Numbered from the stretch's first letter, positions 42,949 to 52,824 are shown. The stretch is 64,000 bases of DNA from Sinosporangium album (GCF_900100605.1 NZ_FNCN01000003.1:62001-126000); one strand, 5' to 3'. Numbers and translations: made by a program. Notes: generated by a model not told the origin, from the letters alone.

Positions 42949-42960
42949 CCGGAATTCCGG
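42949..42960. promoter_or_regulatory. 12-bp palindrome upstream of the serine hydrolase
   Basis: CCGGAATTCCGG, 16 bp before the ATG at 42933, in an AT-rich gap of 77 bp between two minus-strand genes. Possible operator. Confidence 0.4.
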
Positions 42961-43010
42961 AGAAGTGAAATATTGTGGCATCTGCCACCCCGCCCAGGCC
43001 GGCGGACAGA

Positions 43011-43970
43011 TCAGGGGATGAGCAGCGATTTGCCCGTCGTGCGGCGGGCTTCGAGGTCTTCGTGGGCGCGGCGGGCGTCGGCGAGGGGGTGGCGCTGGAA
43101 GATGTTGACCTTGAGGTCGCCGGAGGCGAGCCAGGTGAACAGGTCGGCGGCGCGGGAGACGAGTTCCTCGCGGGTGGCGACGTAGTGGACCAGTGTGGGC
43201 CGGGTGAGGAACAGGGAGCCGCCGGCGTTGAGCACCTGGGGGTCGACCGGGGGCACGGGGCCGCTGGCCTGGCCGTACAGCGCGAGCAGCCCGCGGGGGC
43301 GCAGTGAGGCGAGGCTGCCGTCGAAGGTCGCGGCGCCGACGCCGTCGTAGACCACGTCGACCCCGGAGCCGGTGAGCGCGCGCACGGCGTCGGCGAATCC
43401 CTCGTAGCGCAGCACTTCGTCGGCGCCGGCCTCGCGCGAGAGCCGTTCCTTGTCGTCGGTGGAGACGGTGGTGATGACGCGCGCGCCGCGCAGTTTGGCC
43501 ATCTGGGTGAGAAGCTGCCCCATGCCGCCCGCTCCGGCGTGGATGAGGATGGTGTCGCCCGGCCGGATCTGGTGCGTGGAGTGGGAGAGGTAGTGCGCCG
43601 TCATGCCCTGGAGCATGACGGCGGCGGCCACGTCGAGGTCGACGCCCTCGGGTACGGCGACGGCCTGCGAGGCCGGCACCACCGCCTTCTCGGCGTAGGC
43701 GCCGAGCGGCCCGGCCCACGCCACCCGGGCGCCCGGGCTCACCTCGGTGACCCCTTCGCCGACGGCCTCGACGATGCCCGCGCCCTCGGTGCCGGGCGTG
43801 AACGGCGTCGGCAGCGGATAGCGCCCCATGCGGTGGTAGATGTCGATGAAGTTGACGCCGGCCGCGGCGACGTCGACGAGCAGTTCGCCGGGTCCGGGCG
43901 CGGGGGTGGGGACCTCACGCTCCTGCAGGGCCTCGGGGCCGCCGGGGGTGGAGACGACGATGGCGCGCAT
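43011..43970 (-). CDS. NADPH:quinone oxidoreductase (MDR family, zinc-free)
   Basis: 319 residues, typical length. GroES-like N-terminus (MRAIVVSTPGGPEALQ; GVNFIDIYHRMGRYPLP; PGTEGAGIVEAVGEGV) and a Rossmann domain with IHAGAGGMGQLLTQMAK binding NADPH and DVVYDGVGAATF. The zinc-ligand Cys/His of alcohol dehydrogenases are absent, as expected in quinone reductases. Cytoplasmic, one- or two-electron reduction of quinones. No operon partner evident. Confidence 0.93.
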   Translation of the reverse strand: MRAIVVSTPGGPEALQEREVPTPAPGPGELLVDVAAAGVNFIDIYHRMGRYPLPTPFTPGTEGAGIVEAVGEGVTEVSPGARVAWAGPLGAYAEKAVVPASQAVAVPEGVDLDVAAAVMLQGMTAHYLSHSTHQIRPGDTILIHAGAGGMGQLLTQMAKLRGARVITTVSTDDKERLSREAGADEVLRYEGFADAVRALTGSGVDVVYDGVGAATFDGSLASLRPRGLLALYGQASGPVPPVDPQVLNAGGSLFLTRPTLVHYVATREELVSRAADLFTWLASGDLKVNIFQRHPLADARRAHEDLEARRTTGKSLLIP

Positions 43971-44036
43971 GGGAACGGCTCCTTTGGCGGGACACGAGAA
44001 ACAGCGGGACGTGGGAAAGTTGATCGTACAGCGGGG

Positions 44037-45773
44037 TCAGGGCGGCGGCTGGGGCCCGTGCATGGTGAAGTTGTCAAACGATGTCTTGAGTTTGGCGTTC
44101 GTCTTCTGCCCGACCCGGACGACGATGCCGACGTTGCCCGGCTTGAGCGGGTTGTCGTCGTCCACTTCTTGCACGCGTGAGCCGTTCACCCACATGGCCA
44201 GGTGCATCGCACCGTCGACCTGGTCGCATTCCGCCTGGATCCGCGTGTTGTGCGTGTGGTCGATCTTGACGGCGATCGGCGCGCCCAGGTCCATACCCCG
44301 GCCCTCCACGACCCTGCGCACCCGTGCCTGGCCTTTCGTGTCGAGCAGGAACTCGTAGCGCGTCACCTTGTTGTCCGGTGCGCCTGCGCAGAACAGCCCG
44401 TATTCTCCGTTGCCGACGGGCGTGCCGCGGAGCGAGGTGTCGACGCCGAGAAGCAGATGACCCGGCACGGTCGGCACGGCCGGGGCGGGAGTGGCGAACG
44501 GCTGCGGGGTGGCCGACTGCACGGCGACGTACGGAATGGGGGCTTCCTCACTGGCGGAGGCTTTCTGCTGCCCGTTGACGTCGATGGCGTAGAAACCGCC
44601 TGGAGCGTATCCGTTCGCCGCGTAGATATACGACGCGTCGTAGGTGCCTCCGGCCCAGCCGGTGCCGCTCTGGGTGAAGTCATCGTGGAAGAGCAGTTTG
44701 AGGTCGTCCGGAGGCCCGCCACCGGACGTCAGCGCGTAGGCGCCGACGGCGCCGACGGCGGCCACTACCCCGGTGACGGCGGCGGCCACCGCGAACAGCC
44801 GCCGACGGGGCTTCACGGGCCTTGCCGGAGGTGCCGCCGCCGGCGGCCACGGCGGCGGTACGGCCTGCGCCGCGGCCGGCGTTCCCCCGGTCCACGGCCT
44901 GGTCGGCGCCTGCGTGTCGCCTCCGTGCCGCCCGTCCGCGGCCACCGCGGTCGACGGCTCGAAGGGGGCGGTCCGCCCCACGAGGTGGTCGAGGAGCTGC
45001 TGGGCCGTGGGCCGCGCCGCAGGGTCCTTGGACAGCGCCCTCGCCACGGGCTCGCGCAGCCCCGGGTCCAGCCCCTCAAGCACCGGCTCGGTGTTGAGCA
45101 CCTGGTGGAGCACGGAAGGGATGGCCTCGCCGTTGAACACGTGGTGTCCGGAGGCGGCGAAGGCGACCAGGCACCCCCAGGAGAACACGTCGCACGCGGG
45201 CGTGATCGGCTCGCCCCGCAGCACCTCGGGAGCCATGTAGCGGGGTGTGCCGATGATCTCGCCGGTGGCGGTGACGCCGCCCAGGGTGTCCAGGGCGCGG
45301 GCGATGCCGAAGTCGATCACGCGCGGGCCGACGGGGGAGAGGAGCACGTTGGACGGCTTCAGATCGCGGTGGATCACCCCGGCCCCGTGGATCGCGGTCA
45401 AGGCGGTCGCCACGCCGACCGCGAGCGCGTCGAGGTTGGAGCCGCGCAGCGGGCCGAACTGGTTGATCGACTCCTCAAGGTTCAGGCCGGGCACGTATTC
45501 CGTCACGACGTAGAGCTGGTCGCCGTCGAGCGCGGCTTCGAGGACCGCCGCCGTGCAGAAGGGCCGTACCCGCCGCGCCGCGTCGGCCTCCCGCCGGAAG
45601 CGGGTGCGGAACTGCTCATGCTGGCCGTACTCCGCATTGATCACCTTGATGGCGATCCTCTGACCTGAGGCGTCCTCACCGAGGTAGACCGTTCCCATGC
45701 CGCCGCGGCCCAGTCTGCCGAGCAGCCGATAGCGCCCGATCGAAGGGGGATCACCAGGACCGAGGTTGTTCAC
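44037..45773 (-). CDS. Membrane Ser/Thr protein kinase with extracellular lectin-like domain
   Basis: 578 residues. Kinase domain 12-275: G-loop LGRGGMGTVYLGE, AIKVI lysine, HRDLKPSNVLL catalytic loop, DFGIAR, GTPRYMAPEVL. A Pro-rich juxtamembrane part leads to one membrane helix (LFAVAAAVTGVVAAVGAVGAYAL, about 325-350). The outer 220 residues resemble concanavalin/LamG- or DUF1080-like jelly-roll domains of PknB-type relatives (LLFHDDFTQSGTGW at the start, then KTSFDNFTMHGP at the end). The outside domain probably binds a glycan. The ligand is unknown. Confidence 0.92.
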   Translation of the reverse strand: MNNLGPGDPPSIGRYRLLGRLGRGGMGTVYLGEDASGQRIAIKVINAEYGQHEQFRTRFRREADAARRVRPFCTAAVLEAALDGDQLYVVTEYVPGLNLEESINQFGPLRGSNLDALAVGVATALTAIHGAGVIHRDLKPSNVLLSPVGPRVIDFGIARALDTLGGVTATGEIIGTPRYMAPEVLRGEPITPACDVFSWGCLVAFAASGHHVFNGEAIPSVLHQVLNTEPVLEGLDPGLREPVARALSKDPAARPTAQQLLDHLVGRTAPFEPSTAVAADGRHGGDTQAPTRPWTGGTPAAAQAVPPPWPPAAAPPARPVKPRRRLFAVAAAVTGVVAAVGAVGAYALTSGGGPPDDLKLLFHDDFTQSGTGWAGGTYDASYIYAANGYAPGGFYAIDVNGQQKASASEEAPIPYVAVQSATPQPFATPAPAVPTVPGHLLLGVDTSLRGTPVGNGEYGLFCAGAPDNKVTRYEFLLDTKGQARVRRVVEGRGMDLGAPIAVKIDHTHNTRIQAECDQVDGAMHLAMWVNGSRVQEVDDDNPLKPGNVGIVVRVGQKTNAKLKTSFDNFTMHGPQPPP

Positions 45774-45908
45774 GCATTCGCCTTACCGCTAAGCCTTTAC
45801 TGCTGTTTTGCGAGAGATCAGCCTATCCAGCAAATGCACGCGCAGCCCTGGATGTCCCCAGCCTGGAGGCGTGCCGGTGGGCCGCGTCGACTTGCGTTCA
45901 TGAGGCCG

Positions 45909-45924
45909 CTGAACATATGTTCGA
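45909..45924. promoter_or_regulatory. LexA (SOS) box
   Basis: CTGAACATATGTTCGA matches the actinobacterial SOS consensus (TCGAACATATGTTCGA) except for the first bases. It lies 63 bp before the DUF6504-dnaE2 operon, so DNA damage should induce these genes. Confidence 0.9.
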
Positions 45925-45986
45925 GATATCACCTGACCTTCCCCCGGGTGGCCCTAACCGCCAAGCCGCAAGGGGGGAGACAAGCC

Positions 45987-46253
45987 TTGAGCAGACTTTA
46001 CGGCGACCCGATCGAGGTCTGGACCAGAGACGGAGAGCCCGCCCAGTTCGTCTGGCGCGACCGGCTCTACTCGGTCCGCGCCGTCGTCGACCGATGGGTC
46101 GTCGCCAGGGAGTGGTGGAAGACCAGCGAGACCGACCCCGGCGAGCGCCGCTTCTGGCGGGTCCAGGCCGGCCCGGGCCGCGTGGTCGGCACCTATGAGC
46201 TGAGGTTCGACACCGCGAGCGCGGGGTGGCTCCTCCTGCGGGCGTGGGACTGA
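45987..46253 (+). CDS. DUF6504 protein, dnaE2 partner
   Basis: 88 residues from TTG 45987, chosen because AGGGGGGAGA lies 7-8 nt upstream and the protein then begins with the usual SRLYGDPIEVW. Trp-rich small domain (PAQFVWRDRLYSVRAVVDRW; REWWKTS). It commonly precedes dnaE2 in actinobacteria and may belong to the mutasome, function unproven. The stop overlaps the dnaE2 start (TGATG). The SOS box upstream serves both genes. Confidence 0.85.
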   Translation: MSRLYGDPIEVWTRDGEPAQFVWRDRLYSVRAVVDRWVVAREWWKTSETDPGERRFWRVQAGPGRVVGTYELRFDTASAGWLLLRAWD

Positions 46254-49200
46254 TGGCCGGGCCGTTCCCGCACCTGCACGTGAGCTCGGCCTACTCGCTG
46301 CGCTACGGCACGGCCTTCCCCGACGCCCTGGTGGAGCGGGCCTTCGAGCACGGCATGGACATCCTCGCCCTGACCGACCGCGACGGCCTCTACGGCGCGG
46401 TCAAGCACGCCAAGGCGTGCATGGACGCCGGGGTGCGCCCGGTGTTCGGCGTCGACCTCGCGCTCGCCGGGGCCGGGCCCCGGCGGGGCCGCGGGCCCGC
46501 CTTGGGCGCGGGCGCGGGCGACAGGGTCGTCGTGCTGGCCCGGGGGAGCGCGGGGTGGCCGAGGCTCTCCCGCCTGGTCACCGCGGCCCACCACGCGGGG
46601 GAGCGCGGCGAGCCCCGGGTGACCCGCGAGCTGGTCGCCGCCTCCGGGGCCGGCGGCCTCGCCGTCCTGCTCGGGCCGCGTTCCGATGTCGGCCGCGCCG
46701 TCGCCGCCCGCCACGACGACCTCGCCTTGTCGCTGCTCGCCGCCTGGCGGGCGGCGGCGCCGGGCGTGGTGATCGAGGTGGTCGACCGCTTCGGCTACCG
46801 CGAGACGGCCGACGCCGCCCGCATGGTGGCCTTGGCCGACGCCGCGGGGGTGCCCGCCGTGCTCACCAACGCGGTGCGCCACCTCGACCCCTCGGACTAC
46901 CAGGTCGGCGACGTGCTGGACGCGGCCAGGCGGCTCGTCCCGCTGCACCCGCGCGCCGTGGAGCCCTCCGGGGCGCACGCCTACTTCAAGAGCCCCAAGG
47001 AGATGGCGCTCGTCGCCGAGCGGGTGTGCGGCGAGGGGGAGCGGGCCCGGCGGCTGCTCGCCGACACCCGGGGGCTCGCCGAGGAGTGCGCCGCCGACCC
47101 GAGGACCTTGCTCGCGCTCAGGAACGATCCGCCGCTGCTGCACCTGCCGGAGGTCGGCGGGGACGCGGTGCCGCTGCTGCGCCGGCGCTGCGAGGACGGG
47201 TTGCTTGAGCGGGGTTTGGACCGTTCCAAGCAGGCGCGTGAGCGGCTCGCCGAGGAGCTGGACATCATCGAGCGCAGACAGCTGTCCGGATATTTCGTGA
47301 CCGTCTCTGACATCACCGCGATGATCAAGGACATGGGGGTGCGCTGCGCCATCCGGGGCTCCGGCGCCGGCAGCCTCGTCAACCACCTCATCGGCATCGG
47401 CGCCGTCAACCCCCTCGACCACGGCCTGCTGATGGAGCGCTTCCTGTCCGAAGGCCGCGTCGGCCTCCCCGACATCGACGTGGACGTCGAATCCGCCCGC
47501 CGCCTCGACTGCTACCGCGCGATCTACGAGCGGTACGGCGAAAGCCGCGTGGCCTGCGTCTCGATGATGGAGACCTACCGCGCCCGCAGCGCCATCCGCG
47601 ACGTCGGCTCCGCCATGGGGCTGCCGCCCCACGAGATCGACGCCATCGCCAAGGCGTTCCCCCACATCCGCGCCAGGCAGATCCGGGCCGCCCTCGGCGA
47701 CCTGCCCGAACTGCGCGGCAGCGGCCTCGGCGACGGCACCCTCGAACGGGTCTTCCGGCTCGCCGAACGCCTCGACGGGCTGCCGCGGCACATCGCCCTG
47801 CACCCCTGCGGCGTGCTCATCGGCAACTCCGGCCTGCGCGACCGCACCCCGGTCGAACGCAGCATGCTGGAATTCCCGATGTCGCAGTTCGACAAGGACG
47901 ACGTCGAAGAGGCCGGCCTGCTCAAACTCGACGTCCTCGGCGTGCGCATGCAGTCGACCCTGGCCTACGCCCTCGACGAAGTGCGGCGCGTCGACGGGCT
48001 CGCCGTCGACCTCGACACCGTGCCCCCCGACGACGCCGCGACCTACGACATGATCTGCGCGGGCCGCACCCTCGGCTGCTTCCAGATCGAATCCCCCGGC
48101 CAGCGCGAACTCGTGGCCAAACTCGAACCGCGCACCATGCACGACCTGATCGTGGACATCTCCCTGTTCCGCCCCGGACCGGTCAACTCCGACATGGTCA
48201 CGCCCTACCTGGAGACGCGCCACGGATGGCGCAAGCCGTACTACCCCCACCCGGACCTCCGGGAGGCGCTCACCGAGACCCACGGGGTCGTCGTCTTCCA
48301 CGAGCAGGTGCTCAAGGTCGTCGACGTCATGACCGGGTGCGGGCTGTCGGAGGCGGAGAAGATCCGCAGGACGCTGGGCACCCCCGCCGGGCGCGAGCTG
48401 GTCAAAGCCTGGTGGGACCGGCACGTGCTGCCGGAGTTCGACCGGGAGACGGCGGAGAAGGCATGGCATGTGCTCGACGCCTTCGGCGCGTTCGGCTTCT
48501 GCAAGGCCCACGCCGCGGCCTTCGCCCTCCCCACCTACCAGTCGGCCTGGCTCAAACGCCACCACCCCGCCGCCTTCTTCGCCGGAGTGCTCGCCCACGA
48601 CCCCGGCATGTATCCTTCGCGCGTCATCGTCGACGAGGCCCGGCAGTGCGGCGTCACCATCCTGCCTCTCGACGTCAACCGCTCGGGCGCGCAGTGGCGG
48701 GTCGAACGGCTCGCCGCCGCCGACCGCGCGCCCGAGGCCGGCCCCGCCCCCGCGGGCTTCGACATCGGGCGGATCGGGCTGGGCTACGGCCTGCGCGTGC
48801 CGTTCTCCGCGGTCAAAGGCATCAGCGACGCCGAAGTCGCACGCGCCGTCGCCGGCCGGCCGTACTCCTCCTTGGCCGACTTCTGGGACCGCGCCCGCCC
48901 CGCCCGCCCCACGGCCGAACGCATCGTCCAGACCGGCGGCCTCGACACCCTGTACGGCTTGCGCCCCGGCACCGGCTCCCGCTGGCGCCCCGGCCACCTC
49001 ACCAGGCGCGACCTCATCGCCCAGGTCGGGGCACTTGAGCGCGGATCCGCCACGGGGGTGGCCAAGGGGGCCGGTGCCGTACAGCTTCCGCTGGGCTTCA
49101 CCGAGCACATCACGCCCGGCGAACTCCCCGAGATGACCGACAGCGAGATGGTCGAGGCCGAACTGGAGATCCTCGGCATCGACATCAGCCGCCACATCAT

Positions 49201-49744
49201 GGCCTTCTACGACGAACTCCTCGACGCCATCGGCGTCGTGCGCTCCAGGGACATCCTCGCGCAGCGCAACGGCGCCGAGATCCTCGTCGCCGGCGTCAAG
49301 GTCGCCACCCAGACCCCCGCCGTGCGCTCCGGCCGGCGTGTCATCTTCACCACCCTCGACGACTCCACCGGGCCCGTCGACCTCACCTTCTTCGAGTCCG
49401 TCCAGCCCCACTGCGCCGCCACCGTCTTCGGCTCCTGGCTGCTCGTCGCCCGAGGCGCCATCCGCCGCACCGGCGCCCGCGCCGTCTCCCTGCGCGCCCT
49501 GGACTGCTGGAACCTCGTCGACCTCGACACCACCTGGCGCACCGTCGGCCTGCCCGCCGTCCAGGCCGCCCTCGCCGCCCTCCCCGCCCCCGGCGGTCGC
49601 GTCGGCGGCGAACCCATCGAATACGCCAACGGCTACACCCTCTCCCCCTACGCCGACATCGGCCCGCCCCCCGGCGCCACCACCCCACCCCGCCGCCTCT
49701 GGCACGCCAGCCCCGGCAGCAGCGGCCCCACCCGCGCCGCCTGA
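46253..49744 (+). CDS. dnaE2: Error-prone DNA polymerase III alpha subunit (DnaE2)
   Basis: 1163 residues. PHP domain at the N-terminus (FPHLHVSSAYSLRYGTAFP), polymerase core with the catalytic aspartates in GLPDIDVDVES, RGSGAGSLVNHLIGI and PHEIDAIAK, then helix-hairpin-helix and OB-fold parts (VIFTTLDDSTGPVDLTFFE). It carries out translesion synthesis in SOS-induced cells with ImuA/ImuB, which are not in this window next to it. A minus-strand open frame almost as long as the gene is only a GC-bias shadow. Induction by the LexA box upstream. Confidence 0.97.
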   Translation: MAGPFPHLHVSSAYSLRYGTAFPDALVERAFEHGMDILALTDRDGLYGAVKHAKACMDAGVRPVFGVDLALAGAGPRRGRGPALGAGAGDRVVVLARGSAGWPRLSRLVTAAHHAGERGEPRVTRELVAASGAGGLAVLLGPRSDVGRAVAARHDDLALSLLAAWRAAAPGVVIEVVDRFGYRETADAARMVALADAAGVPAVLTNAVRHLDPSDYQVGDVLDAARRLVPLHPRAVEPSGAHAYFKSPKEMALVAERVCGEGERARRLLADTRGLAEECAADPRTLLALRNDPPLLHLPEVGGDAVPLLRRRCEDGLLERGLDRSKQARERLAEELDIIERRQLSGYFVTVSDITAMIKDMGVRCAIRGSGAGSLVNHLIGIGAVNPLDHGLLMERFLSEGRVGLPDIDVDVESARRLDCYRAIYERYGESRVACVSMMETYRARSAIRDVGSAMGLPPHEIDAIAKAFPHIRARQIRAALGDLPELRGSGLGDGTLERVFRLAERLDGLPRHIALHPCGVLIGNSGLRDRTPVERSMLEFPMSQFDKDDVEEAGLLKLDVLGVRMQSTLAYALDEVRRVDGLAVDLDTVPPDDAATYDMICAGRTLGCFQIESPGQRELVAKLEPRTMHDLIVDISLFRPGPVNSDMVTPYLETRHGWRKPYYPHPDLREALTETHGVVVFHEQVLKVVDVMTGCGLSEAEKIRRTLGTPAGRELVKAWWDRHVLPEFDRETAEKAWHVLDAFGAFGFCKAHAAAFALPTYQSAWLKRHHPAAFFAGVLAHDPGMYPSRVIVDEARQCGVTILPLDVNRSGAQWRVERLAAADRAPEAGPAPAGFDIGRIGLGYGLRVPFSAVKGISDAEVARAVAGRPYSSLADFWDRARPARPTAERIVQTGGLDTLYGLRPGTGSRWRPGHLTRRDLIAQVGALERGSATGVAKGAGAVQLPLGFTEHITPGELPEMTDSEMVEAELEILGIDISRHIMAFYDELLDAIGVVRSRDILAQRNGAEILVAGVKVATQTPAVRSGRRVIFTTLDDSTGPVDLTFFESVQPHCAATVFGSWLLVARGAIRRTGARAVSLRALDCWNLVDLDTTWRTVGLPAVQAALAALPAPGGRVGGEPIEYANGYTLSPYADIGPPPGATTPPRRLWHASPGSSGPTRAA

Positions 49745-49866
49745 GCCGGTCCGCCATGTAGGTACGGCCAGGGCCCGGTAAACGGCTCGTGACCACCACG
49801 GGACGCCAGAATTTCCCCGCGCTTTTCGCGCGGAGCGGCAGGCGAAAGGGACGGGTGGCCGGTCGC

Positions 49867-51297
49867 TTACGTGTTCTCCCCGGCGTCACGAGAGGTGCCG
49901 GAGGACGAGCCCCGGGTGTAGAGCGTGAGGCGCACAATGCCGAACGCGCGGGCGGGGCCGGGGCGGAACTGCTTGTGCAAGGCGACCAGCCGTTCGTCGC
50001 TCGCGTAGCGGGGGCCGATGTAGGGGGACACCAGCCACACGCGGTCGACGCCGCGGAGCGCGGCGGTGAGCTCCGGGCCGGTGCGCGGGGTGGGGGAGCC
50101 GGGGGCGTGGGTGGCGTCGGGCAGATGCGTGTACGGCCCGCCGTAGATCGCGGCGAACAGGCGGTAGCGCTGGGGCACGAACAGCACATGGTCGCCGGGC
50201 CGCCGGTCGGCGCGGAGCGCCGCCGTCAAGGCGCGCAGGTCGTCGGGGCGGCTGTCGGGCTCCCGGAGGGCGAGGTGCGGTCCGGCGGACAGCCCGACGA
50301 GCGCCGCCAGCGCGACCGCCGGTACGGCGGGGCGCCACCGGGGGGCCAGACCCGCCAGCCAGGCGATCCCGATCCCTGCCGCCACCGCGAGGCCCGGCAC
50401 TGCGAACAGCACGTAACGCGAGTGGTAGACGGGCTCCACCTGCGAGATCGCCCACGACAGCACCACCGGCAGGAAGGCCCACGCCGCCACGCCGGGCGTG
50501 CGCCGGGCCGCCCACGCCCCGACCGCCGCCAGCCCGAAGACGAGTACGGCACCGCCCACGCTCCCGGCCACCTCCAACGGAAACGCGGCCAGGTCCCCGA
50601 TCCCCGGCTGCTTCAGCCAGAAGAGCTGTGTGTCCCGCTGGCCCGCCGCGATGGCCACTAAAGGCAGCAGAGCCACCCCCGCCCCGGCGACCGCCGCCAT
50701 CCAGGGAAGGACCCGCCGCCCCGCCGCCACCCCGTGCGCGGGAACGAGCAGCAGCGCATAGAGGTGCATCCACCCCAGCAGCGCCACACTTCCGCCGTAG
50801 GCCGCCCACCACAGGCCCCGCCGATCACGCTGATCCCGCCGGTCCAGCGCCTCGGCGAGCAGCCACGTCGCGAGTACGGCGACGCCCGACACCAGCGCGT
50901 ACCCTCTGGCCTCCTGCCCGTAGCGCGAGACGATCGGCAGCAGCGCGTAGATCAGGCCGGCCGAGACCCCGGCCAGGGTGCCCGCCCACCGCCGCGCCAG
51001 CAGGGCCACGCCGTACGCCGTCGCCGCCATCCCCAGCACCGACGGGAGCCGCAGCCACAGCTCGACGGGTTCGCCCAGGGCGGCGAACGGCCTGAGCAGC
51101 ACGTAGTACAGCGCGTGGACCATGTCGATCTGCCCGAACAGGTGCCGCAGGTCGGCCCACGACATCCGTGCCGCCATGCCGCTCACCGACTCGTCCCGCC
51201 AGAGCGACGGCGAGGTGATTCCGTACAGCCCCACCACGGCCGCCACCAGCGCAGGCGCGATCGTGGCGGCAGCCGTACCGCTCGACCGTGTTTTCAT
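49867..51297 (-). CDS. GT-C-type membrane glycosyltransferase (PMT/ArnT-like)
   Basis: 476 residues with about 11-13 membrane helices. The first periplasmic loop contains the acidic motif SLWRDESVSG, the expected metal/catalytic Asp-Glu of GT-C enzymes such as PMT and ArnT. Ends in a soluble extracytoplasmic domain (RPGDHVLFVPQRYRLFA; DRVWLVSP). It would use a polyprenyl-phosphate-linked sugar to glycosylate proteins, lipids or wall polymer outside the membrane. ATG 51297 is chosen; upstream frame is not membrane-like. No operon partner. Confidence 0.85.
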   Translation of the reverse strand: MKTRSSGTAAATIAPALVAAVVGLYGITSPSLWRDESVSGMAARMSWADLRHLFGQIDMVHALYYVLLRPFAALGEPVELWLRLPSVLGMAATAYGVALLARRWAGTLAGVSAGLIYALLPIVSRYGQEARGYALVSGVAVLATWLLAEALDRRDQRDRRGLWWAAYGGSVALLGWMHLYALLLVPAHGVAAGRRVLPWMAAVAGAGVALLPLVAIAAGQRDTQLFWLKQPGIGDLAAFPLEVAGSVGGAVLVFGLAAVGAWAARRTPGVAAWAFLPVVLSWAISQVEPVYHSRYVLFAVPGLAVAAGIGIAWLAGLAPRWRPAVPAVALAALVGLSAGPHLALREPDSRPDDLRALTAALRADRRPGDHVLFVPQRYRLFAAIYGGPYTHLPDATHAPGSPTPRTGPELTAALRGVDRVWLVSPYIGPRYASDERLVALHKQFRPGPARAFGIVRLTLYTRGSSSGTSRDAGENT

Positions 51298-51455
51298 GGG
51301 GGCCCCTCCCCGGTCGTGAACCCCACCGATACTCCCGAACCTCAGCAACCCGGGCAAAATCCAACGTGCGGGGCGCCCGGCAGGGAGACGGGTACGGCGG
51401 GTGCGCACGCTCCCGACGCACGCGTTCGACGGGGCTTCATGCGGGAGCGCGGTCC

Positions 51456-52682
51456 CTACGGCCGCGCATCCTCCACCTGCGGGCTGTGCCCGCCGCGCCA
51501 TTCGACCAGCAGCACGGTGGCGTCGTCGCTGAGCCGCCCGTCGTGGTAGTCCAGAACGCTGCGGATCAGGCGGCGCAGCCTCTCGGGGGTGGGAAGGACG
51601 TCGACATCCCGCTTGATGACGAAATCCACGAAACGCTGCAGGCCGAACTCCTTGCCCCACGCGTCCCGCGCCTCGGTGATGCCGTCGGTGTAGAGCAGCA
51701 CCCGATCGCCGGGCTCGAGCTGCTCCCGGCAGAGCTCCACCGGGAGGTCCAGATCAAGGCCCATGGGGTGGCCCGGAGGACACTCCAACGTCGCGACCCA
51801 GCGCCCGCCCCGGATCACGACGGGAGGGTGGTGCCCGCGGTTGACCCAGGTGAAGACACCCGTGGTGAGGTCCAGGTGGGCCATGATCGCGGTGACGAAC
51901 CGGGTGCCCTCCCCGAACTCCCTCAGCAGCACCCGCTCGACGGCGATGCTGTTGGCCACGAGATCGAGGCCCCGGCGGCGGTGGTTGCGGCTGGCGGCCA
52001 TGGCGAGGTTGGACGTGAGCCCCGAGGACACGTCATGCCCCATGGCATCGAAGATCGCCACATGTACGGCGTCGCCGTCGATGGCATAGTCGAACGCGTC
52101 GCCGCCGATCTCATAGGCGGGCTCCAGGACCGCGCCGATCACCACCCGGGGGCAGGCGATCGTCAGCGGCGGCAGCATGTCCCACTGCATCTCCGCCGCG
52201 ACGTTCATCGGCTGGCTCCGCACCAGCCGGGCGTAGGAGTCGCTGTAGGAACGCGCGCACACCACGATCATCGCCACGAGGCACGCCAGCAGCTCCCCGT
52301 GCTCGGCGGCACGCTCACCGGCCCCGCCCCGGACCCGCAGCACCCCGAGCCGCTCGTTGCCGTTCACGACCGGTACCCACCAGTGGTCGACGCGGCCCCC
52401 CGCGTCCTTCCCCGCCAGCACCCGGACCTCTTGGAACGCCCGCCCGGCCAACGTCGTGTCCACCGCCAGCTCGCCCGGCGCCCCCTCCCCGCCGGCCCCC
52501 GCCCGCCCCGCCAGCAGGCGCAGCACGTTCTCCTGCAGATCGGCCAGGTAGATCAGCACCGGGGCCAGACCGGCGTGCGCCGCATGCTCCTCGACGAGAT
52601 CCGGCACCTGCTCCATCGACGCCACATGACTGGCAGCCAGCAACCCGGTCAGCATCCGCTCGACACCCGAAGGAGAACCCAT
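51456..52682 (-). CDS. PP2C/SpoIIE-family phosphatase with N-terminal GAF-like domain
   Basis: 408 residues from ATG 52682 (AGGGGG upstream). The N-terminal part (about 20-165) fits a GAF sensor (YLADLQENVLRLL; WWVPVVNGNERLGVLRV). The phosphatase domain (about 190-400) has the metal motifs IGGDAFDY, AIFDAMGHDVSSG, TWVNRGHHPPVV, LYTDGITEARD and LSDDATVLLVE. Such proteins dephosphorylate anti-sigma-factor antagonists and so govern sigma-B-like stress responses; the partner is not encoded nearby. Confidence 0.93.
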   Translation of the reverse strand: MGSPSGVERMLTGLLAASHVASMEQVPDLVEEHAAHAGLAPVLIYLADLQENVLRLLAGRAGAGGEGAPGELAVDTTLAGRAFQEVRVLAGKDAGGRVDHWWVPVVNGNERLGVLRVRGGAGERAAEHGELLACLVAMIVVCARSYSDSYARLVRSQPMNVAAEMQWDMLPPLTIACPRVVIGAVLEPAYEIGGDAFDYAIDGDAVHVAIFDAMGHDVSSGLTSNLAMAASRNHRRRGLDLVANSIAVERVLLREFGEGTRFVTAIMAHLDLTTGVFTWVNRGHHPPVVIRGGRWVATLECPPGHPMGLDLDLPVELCREQLEPGDRVLLYTDGITEARDAWGKEFGLQRFVDFVIKRDVDVLPTPERLRRLIRSVLDYHDGRLSDDATVLLVEWRGGHSPQVEDARP

Positions 52683-52824
52683 CGCCGCCCCCTGTGTCGA
52701 TCCCACCGGCGTAACCACACCGCACCCCGCCCCAGGCGGCCACCAGCCACGCGGGCGTTTCAGCAAGCCTTGACGCCCGTTGTCCCATCGATGACCCGCC
52801 CCGCCGACCGCGAACCGCCGCAGC

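Noticed and set aside
46193-49705. A 1170-codon open frame on the minus strand opposite dnaE2
   Set aside because: It is rich in Gly, Val, Asp and Glu and mirrors third-position GC bias of dnaE2; no domain or ribosome site. A shadow frame.
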